Shown piece after piece: positions 17,731 to 26,616 of a DNA stretch of 64,000 nt. Positions within the stretch are counted from its first letter, which is position 1, and the number at the start of each line of letters is the position of its first letter. The DNA lies in the NCBI GenBank assembly GCA_900149785.2, contig FSSI02000021.1:12579-76578 (forward strand), written 5' to 3'. A program made the translations under genes and the position numbers. The notes beneath the pieces are model-generated. The model worked only from the letters and a program-made list of their open reading frames with translations. It did not search any database and was not told the origin of the DNA. The DNA is from Sodalinema lacuna_A. GTDB taxonomy: Bacteria; Cyanobacteriota; Cyanobacteriia; Cyanobacteriales; Geitlerinemataceae.

Positions 17731-17789
17731 ACAGCCCCCAGTTCAGAGTTTCTCCAGAGTGATGGAGACAACGTGAAGGTGGGGGCTGT
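17731..17789 (-). terminator. Hairpin downstream of the RTX gene
   Basis: Perfect 10-bp arms ACAGCCCCCA (17731-17740) and TGGGGGCTGT (17780-17789), with a smaller stem possible in the loop. It sits 41 bp past the RTX stop codon. No T-tract follows on the minus strand, so termination would be atypical. Confidence 0.45.
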
Positions 17790-17830
17790 AACTCGTAGAT
17801 GCAACTCGTAGATGCACAGAGTATCCCTAA

Positions 17831-20800
17831 TTAGAACAAGGTCACTGGGTCATTGCTAATGGCTTCAGTGGTCACCAAGTCATTGGCCACCGTGCCACCC
17901 ACATCACCACCCAAGTTTACACCCGGTAAACGAGCGATGAGTTTCGCACCACCTTGGACACCCAGGTAGAGTCCTTGCGCTTCCACATCAAAGAAGAGCT
18001 GACCCTCCTGGCTGAAGTCAACGCTCAAGTCAGCGGCTGAGGTTGCACCAATGGCGAAGGCTTCATGGAAATAGCCCGAACCATTGAGAACGTTGTCAAA
18101 ATCACCGTAGGTCGTGCCACCATTAACAGCACCCGAACCATCGGCAATCACACCATAGAGCGCACCACGACCACGGAATAGCCGAACGGACTCAGATGTA
18201 ACACTGAACTGACTGCTTTCGAGGACAATTTTGTCCCGGCCCACCTGGAAGTTGTTGAGGGTATCAATCCCCACAGCTCCTGAGAAAACCCCTTTGGTGA
18301 AGGTGGTCCCGCTGGGCGCGCCGTCAGCACTGGTTCCATTGGCACCGATAAACTGACCATTGCTACCAACAAGCAGGTTGCTGCTACTCAACCCAGTTCC
18401 AACACTGATGTCTGAGGTTGCATTAGTCCCGAGGCTCAGGAAGTCGTTGGAGTAGAAGGAACGGAAAGACTTCTGCAACGTGAAGCCGGTTTCAAAAGCA
18501 GAACGGAAGAGAACACGGTTGTTGCCCCCTTTACCCAAGTCAATCAAGTCACCATTGCTGATGCCTGAGAAATCTAGGGCAACCTTAGAGGCCTTCGCAC
18601 CCTGAATTTGGAACCCGTTGTAGGTGCTGCTAGATTGCTCAAACTGGACGCCACCGCCATAGATGACATCATTGCCAATGCCAGCGGTGATGATATCGCC
18701 AAAGCCTGCCCCTTGCATGACGTTGTTCCCGCCGCTGACGCTGATGTTCAGACTCACGGCAAAAGAACTACTGAAGGAGGCACTGCTACTGAAGCCGAGA
18801 ACGTCATTGCCCTCGCCGCCGGTAATCGAAATGGCTTCTTGTTCCCCTTCGGGGTTGCCCTCGGCATCAAGAACCGCACTGAGGTCATTGAGAACGATGC
18901 GGTTGTCACCGGATAATGCGGTGAAACTGGCTCCCGAGTACGCCAGGTTCACGTTGATGGTGTTGGAAATACCACCGACGAGAATTTGACCGCCTTGGAA
19001 GACGTTGGTGACGTTGATGCTAGAGGATTCACTTTGGCTGAAGTCAAAGACACCCCCTTGACCCAGGGTGAGAGCTGTCAAGGTGTTTTTACCCTGACCC
19101 GCTTTACCGGCTTGAAGCCGACCGAAGACGGAACCGCTGATGTTAAATTCATTTTCACCGCCGCCGAAGGTCATGACCCCGGTTTCGGAGATACAGTCAG
19201 AGCCAGAGAGATTTACGGTGTTGTTGCCGTCGCCAGCGGTGACGTTCCCGCTGACCGTGCTACCGACATCAATCGTGTTGTCACCATCGCCAGCATCGAC
19301 GCTACCGGAGACGTTGCCCAAGTCAAAGAAATCGTCGCCACTGCCGGTTTTCGTGACTCCCGAGGCGTCGTCGGTAATCTCGATGAAGTTGGAACTGTTG
19401 CCAGTGCCGGTGGTGACACCGCCAGTTTTCAAGGAGACGGAGCGATTTTGTTCACCGGTGAAGACGAAGTTTCCATCCCCTTGCACCACGTCTTGAGCGC
19501 CAACGGTGACGGCAATATCACTATTGCCTGCATTGACACCGATGTAGGTGTTGACACTGGCACCGGAGAGGTCTGCTTGGATGTACTGGTTGGCGGTAAA
19601 AATGAAGGTGTTGTTGCCCGCAGCACCTTCGTCTCCGCCGATGAGGGTGTCGCCGGGGCCACTTTCGCTGGCATCGATGGTGTCATCTCCCGCACCTCCG
19701 ATGAGGACGTTGTTACTGGCTTCTCCTTCGGCCAGTTCAATGTCGCCCAATTTAGCGACGAGGAGATTGTCGCCGGCATCACTACCGGTGGCGAAGTCGT
19801 TCCCACCGCGCAGGGTATTGCCCATACCAATACCGATAACGGTGTTGTTGCCGAAATCGCTCTTGATGTTGGGGTTGTCTCCCCAAAATTCCGAGTCGCT
19901 GCCGGCCATCATGATGGTGTCATCCCCTTTGTCTCCAAAGGCTTTGATTTGGGCCGGAAGCGGTAACCCAGCACCGCCGGTTCCCATGAGAATGTCGTTA
20001 CCGACGCCGCCAAAGAGGAAGACACCGATGCCAACATTGATGCCGATGGCCAAACTATCTTTTCCAGCGTTGCCAAAGAGTTGGTGATTGTCACCGCCGG
20101 CAACATAGAGGTAGTCGTCCCCGACATCACTGCCGTCAAAGCTAGCATTGAAGTTGGCATCACCGATGAGGATGGCCCCGTCGACTTGACTGCCCTGCAC
20201 TTCGAGACTGTCTGAACCTAAACCGCCTCCGAGGATGGGGTTGTCGGCGGTGCTGTCGCTACCAACGGCGACTTGGTCGTTTTCCTGTCCACCGTAGAGG
20301 CTATCGGGACGCTCGATACTGATGGATAGGAGGCTATCGAGACCGGTGTTGCCGAATAGGAAGTTGTTGCCTTCGGGGCCGCCGGTGATGTTGTCATTGC
20401 CGCCACGGCCGGCTATGGTGTCTCCGCCAACGACGCCTAGGAGGGTGTCGCTGCCGCCACCGCCGACGAGAATGTTTTTGCCGCCTTCGGAAACGAGGAT
20501 ATTGTCGCCATCGTCGGGGCTATCTTCCATGTCGCTACCACCAAAGAGGGTGGCACCGCTTTCTCGGGAGATGAGGTAGTCGTCGCCGGTATTGCCAAAC
20601 ATTAAACCCTGGCCATTTTCGTTAACCAGGGTATCGTCGCCGGGGTCGCCGAAGGCAATGTCACCGATGCCACGGCTGCGGATGTAGTCGTCTCCGGCGT
20701 TGCCGAAGAGGGTGCTACTGGGTTCGCTAGCGTTTAAGGCACTGAAGAGGGTGTCATCTCCTTCTAGTCCGTCAATGACACCAACGGTAGTTCCTTCGAG

Positions 20801-20860
20801 GAGGTTATCGCCTTCGTCCCCAAGGAGAAGGTTGTCGGGATTTTCTAGAATTGTAGTCAC
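17831..20860 (-). CDS. Large RTX/beta-roll calcium-binding protein
   Basis: 1,009 residues. From the N-terminus it is built of glycine/aspartate repeats (GNAGDDYI, GGSDMEDS, GRGGNDNI, GGAGDDTI and many similar), the calcium-binding nonapeptide pattern of RTX proteins. The repeats become less regular in the middle (Ser/Asn/Val-rich beta-helix-like). The last ~150 residues form a non-repeat domain (from VGRDKIVLESSQF). The protein lacks a Sec signal and Cys residues are scarce. It ends DPVTLF: acidic residue then hydrophobics, as in many type I secretion substrates. Likely a secreted or surface-layer-type protein. No T1SS genes are adjacent. Confidence 0.88.
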   Translation of the reverse strand: MTTILENPDNLLLGDEGDNLLEGTTVGVIDGLEGDDTLFSALNASEPSSTLFGNAGDDYIRSRGIGDIAFGDPGDDTLVNENGQGLMFGNTGDDYLISRESGATLFGGSDMEDSPDDGDNILVSEGGKNILVGGGGSDTLLGVVGGDTIAGRGGNDNITGGPEGNNFLFGNTGLDSLLSISIERPDSLYGGQENDQVAVGSDSTADNPILGGGLGSDSLEVQGSQVDGAILIGDANFNASFDGSDVGDDYLYVAGGDNHQLFGNAGKDSLAIGINVGIGVFLFGGVGNDILMGTGGAGLPLPAQIKAFGDKGDDTIMMAGSDSEFWGDNPNIKSDFGNNTVIGIGMGNTLRGGNDFATGSDAGDNLLVAKLGDIELAEGEASNNVLIGGAGDDTIDASESGPGDTLIGGDEGAAGNNTFIFTANQYIQADLSGASVNTYIGVNAGNSDIAVTVGAQDVVQGDGNFVFTGEQNRSVSLKTGGVTTGTGNSSNFIEITDDASGVTKTGSGDDFFDLGNVSGSVDAGDGDNTIDVGSTVSGNVTAGDGNNTVNLSGSDCISETGVMTFGGGENEFNISGSVFGRLQAGKAGQGKNTLTALTLGQGGVFDFSQSESSSINVTNVFQGGQILVGGISNTINVNLAYSGASFTALSGDNRIVLNDLSAVLDAEGNPEGEQEAISITGGEGNDVLGFSSSASFSSSFAVSLNISVSGGNNVMQGAGFGDIITAGIGNDVIYGGGVQFEQSSSTYNGFQIQGAKASKVALDFSGISNGDLIDLGKGGNNRVLFRSAFETGFTLQKSFRSFYSNDFLSLGTNATSDISVGTGLSSSNLLVGSNGQFIGANGTSADGAPSGTTFTKGVFSGAVGIDTLNNFQVGRDKIVLESSQFSVTSESVRLFRGRGALYGVIADGSGAVNGGTTYGDFDNVLNGSGYFHEAFAIGATSAADLSVDFSQEGQLFFDVEAQGLYLGVQGGAKLIARLPGVNLGGDVGGTVANDLVTTEAISNDPVTLF

Positions 20861-21125
20861 AAGGTTTCATCCTTACTAATGTGTGGATGGACAGCCCTGC
20901 AAGGAGTAAACAGAGTTTAAACTTGCGCTTCTCCATTGTTAGCTCCATTGTTAGCTCAATCGTCAGCTATTGCTTGAATGTTCGAGGAGCGAGGAGGGGC
21001 CTGCCACTCTAGTCGTTTTTTCCGGATTAAGGGTTCCCGACTTGAATAGATGGCTGCCCCATATCTTGTATTGCTGATTGCCCGAAGAGGGCGTACCACT
21101 TGCGCTAGACCTAGGTTTTGGGTTG

Positions 21126-22931
21126 CTAGTCAATGTGAATCTGAACGGGAATACGCATATATGAGCCTCGGGGATCGTTATAGGTGGAGAGTTCGTCGAG
21201 TTGGGTGTTCAGGTCTTGACGGAGTGTTTCTAGGGGTTCGGGTAGCACGATTTGGGTTTGGGAGCCGAAAAGGTCTTCTAAGAAACGTTCGGGAAAGGGT
21301 TTGATGGGGGGATATTCACGAAGGGTCCAATCGTCTCCGAGTTCTGCGGTTTCGGCGGCGACGTCGATCGCCGTCTGTAACCCCCCGAGGCGATCGACTA
21401 ATCCGGCATTTTCGGCGGCCACGCCAGACCAAATTCGACCTTGGGCAATGGACTGGACTTGGTCGAGGGGGAGGTCTCGCCAAGTCGAGACTTCAGTGAC
21501 AAATTTTTCATAGATTTGGTTGACAAATCGCTCTAATAATGCTAATTCTTCTGGGGTTTTGGGACGAGAAATGGTTTGGGCATTCGCCAAGTCTGAGGTT
21601 TGTACAACATCCCAACTGAGTCCCACGGTTTCGCTAAGATCTTCGATATTAAAAAACACGCCAAAGACCCCAATTGAGCCGGTGAGGGTGTTAGGTTGGG
21701 CAATGATTTCGTTGGCGGCCATGGCAATCCAATAGCCTCCTGAGGCGGCGACGTTGCCCATAGAAACGATGACGGGTTTTTCTTCGCGCAGCAGTTCGAG
21801 TTCTTGTTTGATGACGTCTGAGGCGATCGCACTCCCCCCAGGACTATTCACACGCAAGACAACGGCTTGGACATCGTCATCAAGGCGCAAGTCTCGCAGT
21901 TGACGCGCTAGACGATCGCCACCAATTTGACGAAGTTCCCCTTCTCCATCGACAATCGGCCCCTCGGCATAGACGAGGGCGATTTGCCGATCGCTCCCCA
22001 TTTGCTCCCCCCGCGTTTGACTGGGATCGAGGGCTTGGATGTAGGTGGCCAGACTCACGGATTCAAAGGATTCATCGACATCGCTGATGTTGCTAAGTTC
22101 CCGTAGGCGATTACGAATTTCTTCACTCTCGGCCAGGCGATCGACAACGCCTTGGGAGACGGCTTCTTCGGCGAGTAAAATCCCTTGGTTATCGGCAATG
22201 GTTTGTAAGCGTTCGGGGGTGAGAGATCGCTGTTGACTGACGACTTCTAAAATGTCAGCCCAGACATCTCCTAAATAGGCCTGGAGTTGTTCGCGGTTTT
22301 CATCGCTGTACTCACGACGCACTAAGGCTTCACCGGCGGATTTATAAGCCCCCATGCGGACAACTTGAACGCCAACTCCAAGTTGTTCAAAGGTTCCGGC
22401 TAGAAATGCTGTTTCGGCACTTAAACCATTAAAGATGGCGGCGCCCAGGGGGGCGATTGACAGTTCTGTGGCGATCGAGGCTAGATAATATTCTCGTTCA
22501 CTCCAATCGCGATCGTGGGCAATAATCGGCTTACCGGTTTCGCGAAATGTCGCTAAGGCCTCTCGTACATCCCGCAGGTTGGCATAATTGGTTGGCATAT
22601 CCCCCGGCGCACCTTTGAGATAGAGTCCGGAAATGCGATCGTCGTTGCTGGCCGCTTCTAAGGCCTCGACAACATCTAAGAGGGCCAAGCTTTGTTGACT
22701 CGCTCCCTCTAAGGTTTGTTGCAAGGCTTTGCCGGGGCTGATTCGGGCGCGACTGTCTTGGATATTCAAGCCCAAATCTAACACCAGAATTGAGTCTTCC
22801 TCCACCTCGGGGCCGCGAGGCGCTTGTAAGGAGATGGTGATGAGTAAAATGGCTAACCCTCCAACGCCAATGACGGAAAAGAGAATCAGTCCGGCGACTG
22901 TCGCAACAACATTTTTGAGAAAATCACGCAT
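21126..22931 (-). CDS. sppA: Signal peptide peptidase SppA (protease IV), 67K type
   Basis: 601 residues, the long duplicated form. There is one N-terminal membrane helix (about residues 8-33). The first repeat carries the catalytic Lys region (RMGAYKSAGEALVRREYS) and the second the nucleophile Ser region (NVAASGGYWIAMAAN, followed by TGSIGVFG). It degrades cleaved signal peptides in the membrane; cyanobacterial homologues also take part in antenna and light-stress proteolysis. The start lies 30 bp after the fni stop on the same strand, so co-transcription is likely. Confidence 0.95.
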   Translation of the reverse strand: MRDFLKNVVATVAGLILFSVIGVGGLAILLITISLQAPRGPEVEEDSILVLDLGLNIQDSRARISPGKALQQTLEGASQQSLALLDVVEALEAASNDDRISGLYLKGAPGDMPTNYANLRDVREALATFRETGKPIIAHDRDWSEREYYLASIATELSIAPLGAAIFNGLSAETAFLAGTFEQLGVGVQVVRMGAYKSAGEALVRREYSDENREQLQAYLGDVWADILEVVSQQRSLTPERLQTIADNQGILLAEEAVSQGVVDRLAESEEIRNRLRELSNISDVDESFESVSLATYIQALDPSQTRGEQMGSDRQIALVYAEGPIVDGEGELRQIGGDRLARQLRDLRLDDDVQAVVLRVNSPGGSAIASDVIKQELELLREEKPVIVSMGNVAASGGYWIAMAANEIIAQPNTLTGSIGVFGVFFNIEDLSETVGLSWDVVQTSDLANAQTISRPKTPEELALLERFVNQIYEKFVTEVSTWRDLPLDQVQSIAQGRIWSGVAAENAGLVDRLGGLQTAIDVAAETAELGDDWTLREYPPIKPFPERFLEDLFGSQTQIVLPEPLETLRQDLNTQLDELSTYNDPRGSYMRIPVQIHID

Positions 22932-22961
22932 GACGTTGGCGGTCGGAGTAAAGTGCTGTCC

Positions 22962-24011
22962 TCATTTTAGGGTGTCTAAGCTATTGCTGCGCTGTAAATC
23001 CTTGATGGTGCGGTTGCCGGTGCAAAATAAGACGGTAGCCAGTTCGCTGTTGAGTAATTCCACCAGTTGATTGAGGGTGTCCGGGGAGTCGGCGGCGGCT
23101 TTGAGAAAAGGGGTCGCCAGTCCCGCTAAGTCAGCCCCGAGGGCGAGGGTTTTAGCGATGTCTAAGCCGTTACGTAAGCCCCCTGAGGCAATGAGGGGAA
23201 TGTCGGGAGCCTGCGATCGCACTTGCACGAGACAGTCAGCGGTGGGAAGGCCCCAATCGGAGAACAAGGCCCCTAAACGACGTTGGCGGATATCTTGGGC
23301 GCGTTTTCCCTCGACGTTGGCCCAGGAGGTTCCCCCAGCACCGGCTACATCGATCGCCTGAACTCCAACGTCAATCAAGCGTCGCGCCATCTCCCCAGAA
23401 ATGCCATTGCCCACTTCTTTGGCAATCACTGGAATAGGAATCAGGTAGCACAGTCTCTGTATTTTGTCAAGTAGTCCTTTGAAATTCTGGTCGCCCCGAC
23501 TTTGAACGGCCTCCTGGAGAGGGTTGATATGCAGAATCAGGGCATCGGCTTCGAGCATGGCGATCGCCCGCTGACATTGATCAACGCCATAGCCATAATT
23601 CAACTGCACCGCGCCGAGATTGGCAAATAGGAGAATATCGGGGGCCTGCGATCGCACATCAAAGGTATGACTGAGATCCGGGTTTTCCACCGCTACCCGT
23701 TGCGATCCCACCCCCATCGCTAATCCTTGGGCTTGAGCCACTTCTGCTAACCGTTGATTAATCAGTTTGGCTTGGTCGGTTCCCCCTGTCATTGAGGAAA
23801 TCAGCAACGGGGAACCTAGGGATTTGCCTAAAAACGAGGTACTTAGGTCAATCTCGGCTAAATCCAGTTCCGGTAAACAGCAATGACGGAAGCGATAGTG
23901 TTCTAGCCCAGTACGAGTCTCTCGGAAGTTGACATCATCTTCGAGGCAAATACGAAGATGATCGGCTTTGCGGCTTTGGGTTTGCTCGGACTCTGTGGGG
24001 TTAACAGTCAT
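22962..24011 (-). CDS. fni: Type 2 isopentenyl-diphosphate delta-isomerase (FMN)
   Basis: 349 residues. Seen: RKADHLRICLE at the N-terminus, SSMTGGTDQA, the GVGSQR block, LHINPLQE, the VGNGIS and DVAGAGGTSW FMN/phosphate-binding loops, and ASGGLRNGLDIAK. The enzyme interconverts IPP and DMAPP with reduced FMN and Mg2+, feeding carotenoid, phytol and quinone synthesis. It is divergent from chlM with about 90 bp between them, a shared upstream region of two isoprenoid/chlorophyll genes. Confidence 0.95.
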   Translation of the reverse strand: MTVNPTESEQTQSRKADHLRICLEDDVNFRETRTGLEHYRFRHCCLPELDLAEIDLSTSFLGKSLGSPLLISSMTGGTDQAKLINQRLAEVAQAQGLAMGVGSQRVAVENPDLSHTFDVRSQAPDILLFANLGAVQLNYGYGVDQCQRAIAMLEADALILHINPLQEAVQSRGDQNFKGLLDKIQRLCYLIPIPVIAKEVGNGISGEMARRLIDVGVQAIDVAGAGGTSWANVEGKRAQDIRQRRLGALFSDWGLPTADCLVQVRSQAPDIPLIASGGLRNGLDIAKTLALGADLAGLATPFLKAAADSPDTLNQLVELLNSELATVLFCTGNRTIKDLQRSNSLDTLK

Positions 24012-24102
24012 TGCGATCGCAATTGGCTAAAAAAAGAGGTCTAAATTAGGATAACGTATGGGTTTGTACCCTCAACCCCTTTTTATAACTGCGTAATAAC
24101 CG

Positions 24103-24789
24103 ATGATTATCATTGACGAGAAAAGCATTGTTAAGGAATATTTCAATACGACGGGTTTTGACCGCTGGCGACGAATTTATGGTAAGGACGAGGTCAATAA
24201 AGTCCAATTGGATATCCGAGAAGGACACCAGCAGACCATTGATAAAGTCGTCGGTTGGTTGTCGGCCGATGGCAATCTGGGTCAACTGACCATCTGCGAT
24301 GCGGGGTGTGGTGTAGGCAGTTTGAGTTTGCCCCTAGCCGAAGCGGGAGCGACGGTTTACGGCAGCGACATCTCGGAGATGATGGTGACGGAAGCCCAGG
24401 AACGCGCTCAGGCTCAACTGCGTGATAGCTCCCGCGTCACGTTTGAGACGCGAGATCTCGAAGAGATTTCTGGCAACTTCCACACTGTCATCTGCCTCGA
24501 TGTCCTCATCCACTATCCTGATGACAAGATGGATGAGATGCTCTCTCACCTCTGTTCTCTGGCTGAATCACGGGTGATTTTGAGTTTTGCACCCAAAACC
24601 CCCTGGCTCACGGTTTTGAAGAAAGTTGGTGAACTCTTCCCTGGACCGAGTAAGACGACTCGCGCTTATCAGCATCGTGAAGCGGATATTCTGGCGATCT
24701 TTGCTAAAAATGGCTTCCAACCCGCTCGCACGGAAATGACCAGCACTCGCTTCTATTATTCTCGTTTGGTGGAGTTGGTGCGGGGTTAG
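24103..24789 (+). CDS. chlM: Magnesium-protoporphyrin IX O-methyltransferase
   Basis: 228 residues, the usual ChlM length. Seen: the N-terminal VKEYFNTTGFDRWRRIYG block typical of ChlM, the SAM motif I DAGCGVGSLSLPLA, then YGSDISEMMV and the CLDVLIHYP motif. It methylates the C13 propionate of Mg-protoporphyrin IX, the step before cyclase in chlorophyll synthesis, at the thylakoid or envelope membrane. It is divergent from fni. Downstream there is no gene for 325 bp, only hairpin repeats and heptamer arrays. Confidence 0.95.
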   Translation: MIIIDEKSIVKEYFNTTGFDRWRRIYGKDEVNKVQLDIREGHQQTIDKVVGWLSADGNLGQLTICDAGCGVGSLSLPLAEAGATVYGSDISEMMVTEAQERAQAQLRDSSRVTFETRDLEEISGNFHTVICLDVLIHYPDDKMDEMLSHLCSLAESRVILSFAPKTPWLTVLKKVGELFPGPSKTTRAYQHREADILAIFAKNGFQPARTEMTSTRFYYSRLVELVRG

Positions 24790-24802
24790 GAGTCTCACTC
24801 GT

Positions 24803-24864
24803 GTCATGGCTGAAGCCGTGACATGGGGGCTAGGCGGCTCTGCCTGAGAGCGGGAGGCAGAGCC
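24803..24864. repeat. Double hairpin repeat after chlM
   Basis: Two adjacent inverted repeats: GTCATGGCT/AGCCGTGAC (24803-24822) and a perfect 10-bp stem GGCTCTGCCT/AGGCAGAGCC (24836-24864, 9-base loop). The second resembles REP-type units common in cyanobacterial spacers. It may act as a chlM transcript 3' end, though no T-tract follows. Confidence 0.7.
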
Positions 24865-24919
24865 TAGGAACGAGGAGGAGATGAGGAGGGAGGAAAGGAA
24901 AAAGCTGGTTATTACCTTC

Positions 24920-25010
24920 TTTTGCCTTTTGCCTTTTGCCTTTTGCCTTTTGCCTTTTGCCTTTTGCCTTTTGCCTTTTGCCTTTTGCCTTTTGCCTTTT
25001 GCCTTTTGCC
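24920..25010. repeat. Heptamer array TTTTGCC, 13 perfect copies
   Basis: Thirteen uninterrupted TTTTGCC units, directly joined at 25011 to a second heptamer array. Because seven is not a multiple of three, the array is open in all three plus-strand frames and creates a false Phe/Leu/Pro/Ala/Cys-rich reading frame. Confidence 0.97.
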
Positions 25011-25101
25011 TGTTCCCTGTTCCCTGTTCCCTGTTCCCTGTTCCCTGTTCCCTGTTCCCTGTTCCCTGTTCCCTGTTCCCTGTTCCCTGTTCCCTGTTCC
25101 C
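25011..25101. repeat. Heptamer array TGTTCCC, 13 perfect copies
   Basis: Thirteen uninterrupted TGTTCCC units followed by two diverged ones (to about 25120), running up to the 3' end of the convergent mscS gene. Same unit as the arrays at 1311 (inverted), 46804 and 59000. Confidence 0.97.
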
Positions 25102-25114
25102 TATCCCCTGTTCC

Positions 25115-26191
25115 CTATCCCCCTAAGGCATTGTGATAGATCACCTGGGTGGGATAGGCGAACTCGATGCCTTCGGCTTCAAAGCGACGTTTGAGTTCCA
25201 GGTTGATTTGTTGTTGGGCATCCATGTACTGGGTGAAGTCGCTGCTGTTGACGTTGTAGACGACTTCGTAGTCGAGGCTGAAATCCCCGTAGGCTAGGAA
25301 ATGAGCGCGATCGAAGGTGATGGTTTCGATGGGGTCGATGATGTCTTGGATGATTTGGGGAATTTTTTCGAGTTGTTCGACGCCGGTTTCGTAGGTGACA
25401 CCGAGTTTAAAGACGATACGGCGGGTTTGCATATGCTTGTAATTGCGAATGCGAGATCCGGTGAGATCGGTGTTGGAGATCACCAGTCGCTCGCCGCTTA
25501 AACTCTTGAGACGAGTGGTTTTAATGCCGATGTATTCGACGGTTCCGATGAAGTCGCCCACGATGATGAAGTCTCCTAACTCGAAGGGGCGATCGAAGAC
25601 GATGGAAAAGTAGCTAAAGAGGTCTTGCAGGAATCCTTGGGAAGCTAGGGCGATCGCAATCCCCCCAATCCCCAAACTGGCAATCATGGCTGAGACATTA
25701 AAGTTGAGATTGTCCAGCAGGAAAATAAAGCCGATCGCCCAAACCACAACTCGGATGGCAGGGACGAGAGAATTGAGGGTCGGCTGGATATTGGGGTTGT
25801 TTGCCTTGATCCCATATAGGATTAAGCCATATTGGATCACGGAGACCACGAAACGAATGGCAATTACTGTGAAGGCGATCGCCCAGATGCCGTCTAAGAG
25901 TCGATCCAGAATCGGGTGTAGGGTTAACCCATTGAGGGCAACGTAAAAAATCCCCAAATAAAAGATAGGGATCAACGCTCGTTCAATAATTTTAATTAAG
26001 CTATTATCTAAACTCGCGTCAGTTTGTCGCAACCATTTTTTAATTTTACCCAAAACAAGGTTGGCAACAATTTTAATGACGATCAAGCCAAGAATAATAA
26101 TCGCCAAGGCAATTAGATAATCTAAGACCTGATTGCCGAGAAATTCTTGTTGGCTGAATTGACCTAAGGTTTGCGTGAATTCTGTTGACAT
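25115..26191 (-). CDS. MscS-family mechanosensitive channel
   Basis: 358 residues. An N-terminal region with four to five predicted helices (from about residue 20) precedes the pore helix ASLGIGGIAIALASQGFLQDLFSYFSI. The beta domain follows (FELGDFIIVGDFIGTVEYIGIKTTRL, LSGERLVISNTDL), then an alpha/beta C-terminal part. These channels release solutes on hypo-osmotic shock at the inner membrane. It has the extra-helix form rather than the three-helix E. coli MscS. Its 3' end abuts the heptamer array, and its 5' region contains a near-perfect palindrome. Confidence 0.93.
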   Translation of the reverse strand: MSTEFTQTLGQFSQQEFLGNQVLDYLIALAIIILGLIVIKIVANLVLGKIKKWLRQTDASLDNSLIKIIERALIPIFYLGIFYVALNGLTLHPILDRLLDGIWAIAFTVIAIRFVVSVIQYGLILYGIKANNPNIQPTLNSLVPAIRVVVWAIGFIFLLDNLNFNVSAMIASLGIGGIAIALASQGFLQDLFSYFSIVFDRPFELGDFIIVGDFIGTVEYIGIKTTRLKSLSGERLVISNTDLTGSRIRNYKHMQTRRIVFKLGVTYETGVEQLEKIPQIIQDIIDPIETITFDRAHFLAYGDFSLDYEVVYNVNSSDFTQYMDAQQQINLELKRRFEAEGIEFAYPTQVIYHNALGG

Positions 26192-26209
26192 AAATTATAC
26201 TCTGATGTA

Positions 26210-26227
26210 TGTCAGCAATTGTTGACA
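26210..26227. promoter_or_regulatory. Palindrome upstream of mscS
   Basis: TGTCAGCAATTGTTGACA, 16 of 18 bases symmetric, centred 27 bp upstream of the mscS start codon. The half-site TGTTGACA recurs over the mscS start itself. It could be an operator; no regulator is identifiable. Confidence 0.35.
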
Positions 26228-26359
26228 TTTAAATTTTCTCCCCAGTCAGCCAAAGAGTGTGATCGCCGAATTGACGGCTTCAACAGAGTCGTCAAACGCT
26301 TATCCCGAGAGATTTAGAGACTTTCAGCGATTGCTTCAAGGCTTATCCGGAGCAAGGGT

Positions 26360-26398
26360 GTTGTACATTGTTAGTACAACATACCGATGGTGTATAAT
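26360..26398 (+). promoter_or_regulatory. Promoter with overlapping operator-like inverted repeat
   Basis: A perfect TATAAT -10 hexamer is at 26393-26398. Just upstream is a perfect inverted repeat GTTGTAC (26360-26366), 7-base spacer, GTACAAC (26374-26380), covering the -35 position (best -35 candidate TTAGTA at 26371, 16-bp spacing). This is the classical layout of a repressible promoter. It drives the small gene at 26449. Confidence 0.6.
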
Positions 26399-26448
26399 AC
26401 ACTAGACCACACTAAAGCGTGCTTGTCACTCAGGAAAAACCTCAGATT

Positions 26449-26616
26449 ATGGATACAACACAGGAACGAAAGCTGGCATCTTATCTCGCAGTAGGCGAGA
26501 AGTCTGTTGAGTTTTCGATGTCTCTACCGCTACGGATAAAGCGGTCTCTCTCGACATCTGTTGATCTCCTTTTCGATGTCTTACACCAAATTGAACGGAA
26601 CTTAGACACGCTATAA
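26449..26616 (+). CDS. Small basic protein, function unknown
   Basis: 55 residues from ATG 26449, with an AGGAAAAA-type ribosome-binding site about 10 bases upstream; an earlier in-frame start at 26419 is less well supported. It is mostly helical in appearance, with a charged N-terminal half and an amphipathic C-terminal half (VDLLFDVLHQIERNL). No signal peptide, metal motif or recognised family. The convincing promoter/operator 50 bp upstream is the main reason to accept it as a gene. Downstream, AGACCG-ATAAA-CGGTCT at about 26653 could form a weak terminator. Confidence 0.5.
   Translation: MDTTQERKLASYLAVGEKSVEFSMSLPLRIKRSLSTSVDLLFDVLHQIERNLDTL

Noticed and set aside
18986..19966. 326-codon plus-strand open frame within the RTX gene
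   Set aside because: It is antisense to the Gly/Asp repeats; its Val/Thr/Ala-rich repetitive sequence mirrors the RTX codons.
24920..25101. Possible CRISPR array
   Set aside because: The repeats are contiguous 7-mers without spacers; no cas genes are in the window.
24881..25126. Leu/Pro/Phe/Cys-rich open frames between chlM and mscS
   Set aside because: Produced entirely by the TTTTGCC and TGTTCCC heptamer arrays, which are open in all three plus-strand frames.
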